The translations under genes and the position numbers were made by a program. From NCBI RefSeq assembly GCF_901933205.1, contig NC_044571.1:55427994-55491993 (forward strand): 64,000 bases of DNA, written 5' to 3'. A model generated the notes under the pieces. It worked only from the letters and a program-made list of their open reading frames with translations. It was not told the origin of the DNA and searched no databases. Of this stretch, positions 61,501-64,000 are shown in pieces; position 1 is the first letter of the stretch, and every line of letters begins with the position of its first letter. Source of the DNA: Camarhynchus parvulus (lineage: Eukaryota > Chordata > Aves > Passeriformes > Thraupidae).

Positions 61501-64000
61501 TCATCATCTATTCCCATCTATCACTGTAAAGTAATAAAGTGTAACATTGTTCCAGGGGAAAAATTAGACCGTTTAAATAAAATATCAATAAAGTGATGTA
61601 CTAATTTATTAGCAACATGATAGTGAGTAATACATATGCTGTCAAGCAATCACCCCTGAGGACGTATAATCCCCCTAAGGTGCAATTACCCCCATGCTGC
61701 AACCTTCAGTGTCACCCCACTCTCTGCACTGTGACAGCTCAGAGCTCCTGCCACGTATCCACTCCATCCTCCATGGACGAAGACACCTCTGGCAGCCTGA
61801 GAACAGCTCTGGCACTTCTGCATTTTTAATCAGTCCTGGACCGTAATATTTTTATTTAAGTCATTGCATGTATTATTTCATGTACCCCAGGCATTCATTC
61901 ATTTTGGATTCATAACCATTTCTGGTAATTTCATTTATTTTCTGCTAGTTAACCAGACAAGTTTCTAATCAGAGCCTCCTGCAGACTCAGAAACCGCATG
62001 AAGCTGCATATATTTGCCCGGAAACTTGACTCATTACAAAGAATGTCATCATTTTGCTCTAAAAGGAAGCAGGCATTTTGTAAATATTGGTCTGTATTGT
62101 CAAGTAACATATAGGAGAATTTGCTTTTTATTAAAAGTCTTGTGGCTCTGAAAACCATTAGGTACTACTCATTTGGTGTTCTCTTTGCATATCCTCCTCA
62201 AACTGAAATTGTTTAGAATGAAAGAATATCACAAGACACTAGTAGGAGGTAATTCATGGCTGCCGGTATTTCAGTTTTTTGTCACTTATACTTAAGAAAT
62301 TAATTATCTCCAGAATGCCAAAACATTCAAGTTTTTGTTGTTAAAAGCTACACTTTCAGTTGCAGAACTTGAACTTCTTGGCTTCTGCTATCTGTCTTCT
62401 ATTGTGATGTAAATCTGTAGACTATTTTAAATTGTTGATTATATAGACAACCAAATAGATGCCCTGTCTACATCTAGGAAAGTAGGAAATATTTCAAATT
62501 GACAGTGGGAAAAATTGTATGGAAGGAATGGAAATGGTTGCTTCTGCTCACAGAGTGATAGCGAGCAGTCTAATTGAAGAATGAAACAAACTACAAGGTT
62601 CAAGGTAGTTATGAATATGAATTCTTATTTTCTTATTGATATTTAATGTTTGTGTGTGTGTGTGTGTATGCCTAGATATAAAACATGATTTAGTGTGGGT
62701 TTTGTTGTGTGAATATCTCTAGGAATGCATGTATCTTTCTGTGAAAGAAAAGCAGAAAGATTATGCTCCTGAAGATATTTCCCACAATCTTTCTTAAGTC
62801 AAAACCAAGTTTATGTTGCATTCAGCAGAAGTAGGATTTTCCCCCACATATATTCCCAAAATGAAAAACATTGCTAAATTAAAGGTATTATGAAATATAT
62901 TGACCTGCAGTTTGCACAGTTCCATACATACCACTTAACCAGCTTTAATTGCAATTTCCTAAATAATGAAATTACACCAAATAACTGCATGTAAAAATCA
63001 ATCCACCTAAATTTTCTATGCTGGGCTTTTGCTACCTATTGTAGGGGCATGTTTAAACTCATTAAATTATTTCCCTATATCCTGAAAATTCTCTCCCCAG
63101 CAGTCTTGCAGACATGTACAAATACCTCATAGAGATAAGTATCTGAGGTCTAGATTTTCTTCCAGAACCTTCTGCCCAAGTTCTGGCTGGTGTTTCAGAG
63201 GTTTCCCTAGCTGCTGTTTTAGATCTGACAGTCACATGCAGATGGCCAATGTACTTTACAGCATCTAAGGGAGAATTTTGCTGCTTGTAACTTTAAATGG
63301 AATAAGAGATTGAAATATTTTATATGCAAAATAAGCAGTTATATATATTGTGATTTGCAGCACAAAACCTCAAAAACATCAAGTGATTTACTCTGAGTGC
63401 TTCAGGTACACTCCAGCTATGAATATATACTTAGTTTTCTTTGTGATAGTAGCTATATAGTACTTTGGATTTTGTATCAATATTGATGGCATTTGTGTTA
63501 TATACAGAAAAAAAAAAGCAAACAAATCACAAACCAGCAAAACCCTTTTTGTTTAATTAATGTAAAAACAGTTTAATCCAGTGTGCAACAAACAGGTATT
63601 TTTGTCTGACTATTTCAAATCATACAGAAAATATTACAATGAGCTTTATGCATCCTGGAAATATGATGCTTTACTAGGGCCTGAGACTCAAAAAGAGAAG
63701 ACAAGTTAGATATCTGAAAGTACCCTCAGTTAAGTTTCGATATATGAGTGGACACATGGAGGAATGTGAATTATTGTGTTTTGCTATTTTAGCATGGCAA
63801 AATTGAGCTTCAGATACTGAGGCAAAGTCTAAAGGACAAATCCTCAATGTCTATTCTCATCATCCTGTCCATCAAGGGGAGGAATGACAATTTGCGCCAG
63901 CTGCTGAATTGCCCTCTGAGTCTGGGGCACAAAAAAAAAAAAAAGAATGCCATAAAAACAGAGTGCTGCCACAGCACTGCAATGCAGAAAGTTTTAGAGA
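55535..64000. other. Unique AT-rich sequence with a short (TG)n tract
   Basis: No gene or transposon recognised over 8.5 kb. A (TG)n tract of about eight units is at 62651-62667, and an A run at 63930-63945. A somewhat GC-richer patch at 61660-61815 gives a 70-codon frame (61617-61829) rich in Cys, Ser and Thr without a known domain or supportable splice sites. It might be an exon or a decayed repeat, but nothing supports either. Confidence 0.4.

Noticed and set aside
61617..61829. GC-richer 70-codon frame as a possible exon
   Set aside because: No known domain and no splice sites that I can defend; kept only as a note.

Overview
The window looks like nuclear DNA of a bird, most likely a passerine. 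It is AT-rich with no open-reading-frame structure typical of genes. It carries several CR1 LINE fragments with the avian 3' end (an octamer-like ATTCTATG/ATTCT tail) and a set of solo LTRs of the class I, II and III endogenous retrovirus families found in songbirds and other birds. The species and chromosome cannot be told from the sequence alone.

I found no protein-coding gene, exon, tRNA, rRNA or CRISPR array that I can support. The longest open frames (up to about 160 codons) lie inside CR1 copies, LTRs or simple repeats, and none looks like a conserved cellular protein. The window is best read as a gene desert or the inside of a very large intron.

Layout: 1-4.7 kb holds an 80-bp tandem duplication and a compound (TATC)n/(ATCC)n microsatellite in otherwise unique DNA. 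At 4.7-5.4 kb are two solo LTRs side by side, one with a 6-bp target duplication. At 8.3 kb is a perfect 29-bp inverted repeat. At 11.4-13.0 kb a plus-strand CR1 is split by a solo LTR with a 5-bp target duplication, followed by an older minus-strand CR1. An eroded CR1 reverse-transcriptase relic lies at 14.85-15.8 kb. Two related class I LTRs lie in opposite orientation at 25.05 and 32.2 kb, with an ancient amniote repeat between them at 26.5 kb. A nearly complete 1-kb ERVL-type LTR sits at 35.5-36.5 kb, a minus-strand CR1 at 37.3 kb, and a second ERVL-type LTR at 40.0 kb. At 41.5 kb is a short decayed relic that reads like an L1/Tx1-type reverse transcriptase. The largest CR1 copy (about 1.4 kb, minus strand) is at 45.4-46.9 kb. 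At 48.4-49.1 kb another CR1 is split by a solo LTR of the 40-kb family. From 49.1 kb to the end the sequence is mostly unique, with a (CA)n tract at 55.5 kb and a candidate conserved regulatory block near 51.4-51.7 kb.

The genes do not 'work together' here because none is visible. The interest lies in the nested transposon history, the L1-like relic, the unusual hairpin and possible regulatory elements. I did not find a convincing undescribed biological system. Repeat family names are from memory of avian consensus elements and should be confirmed by a repeat-library search.
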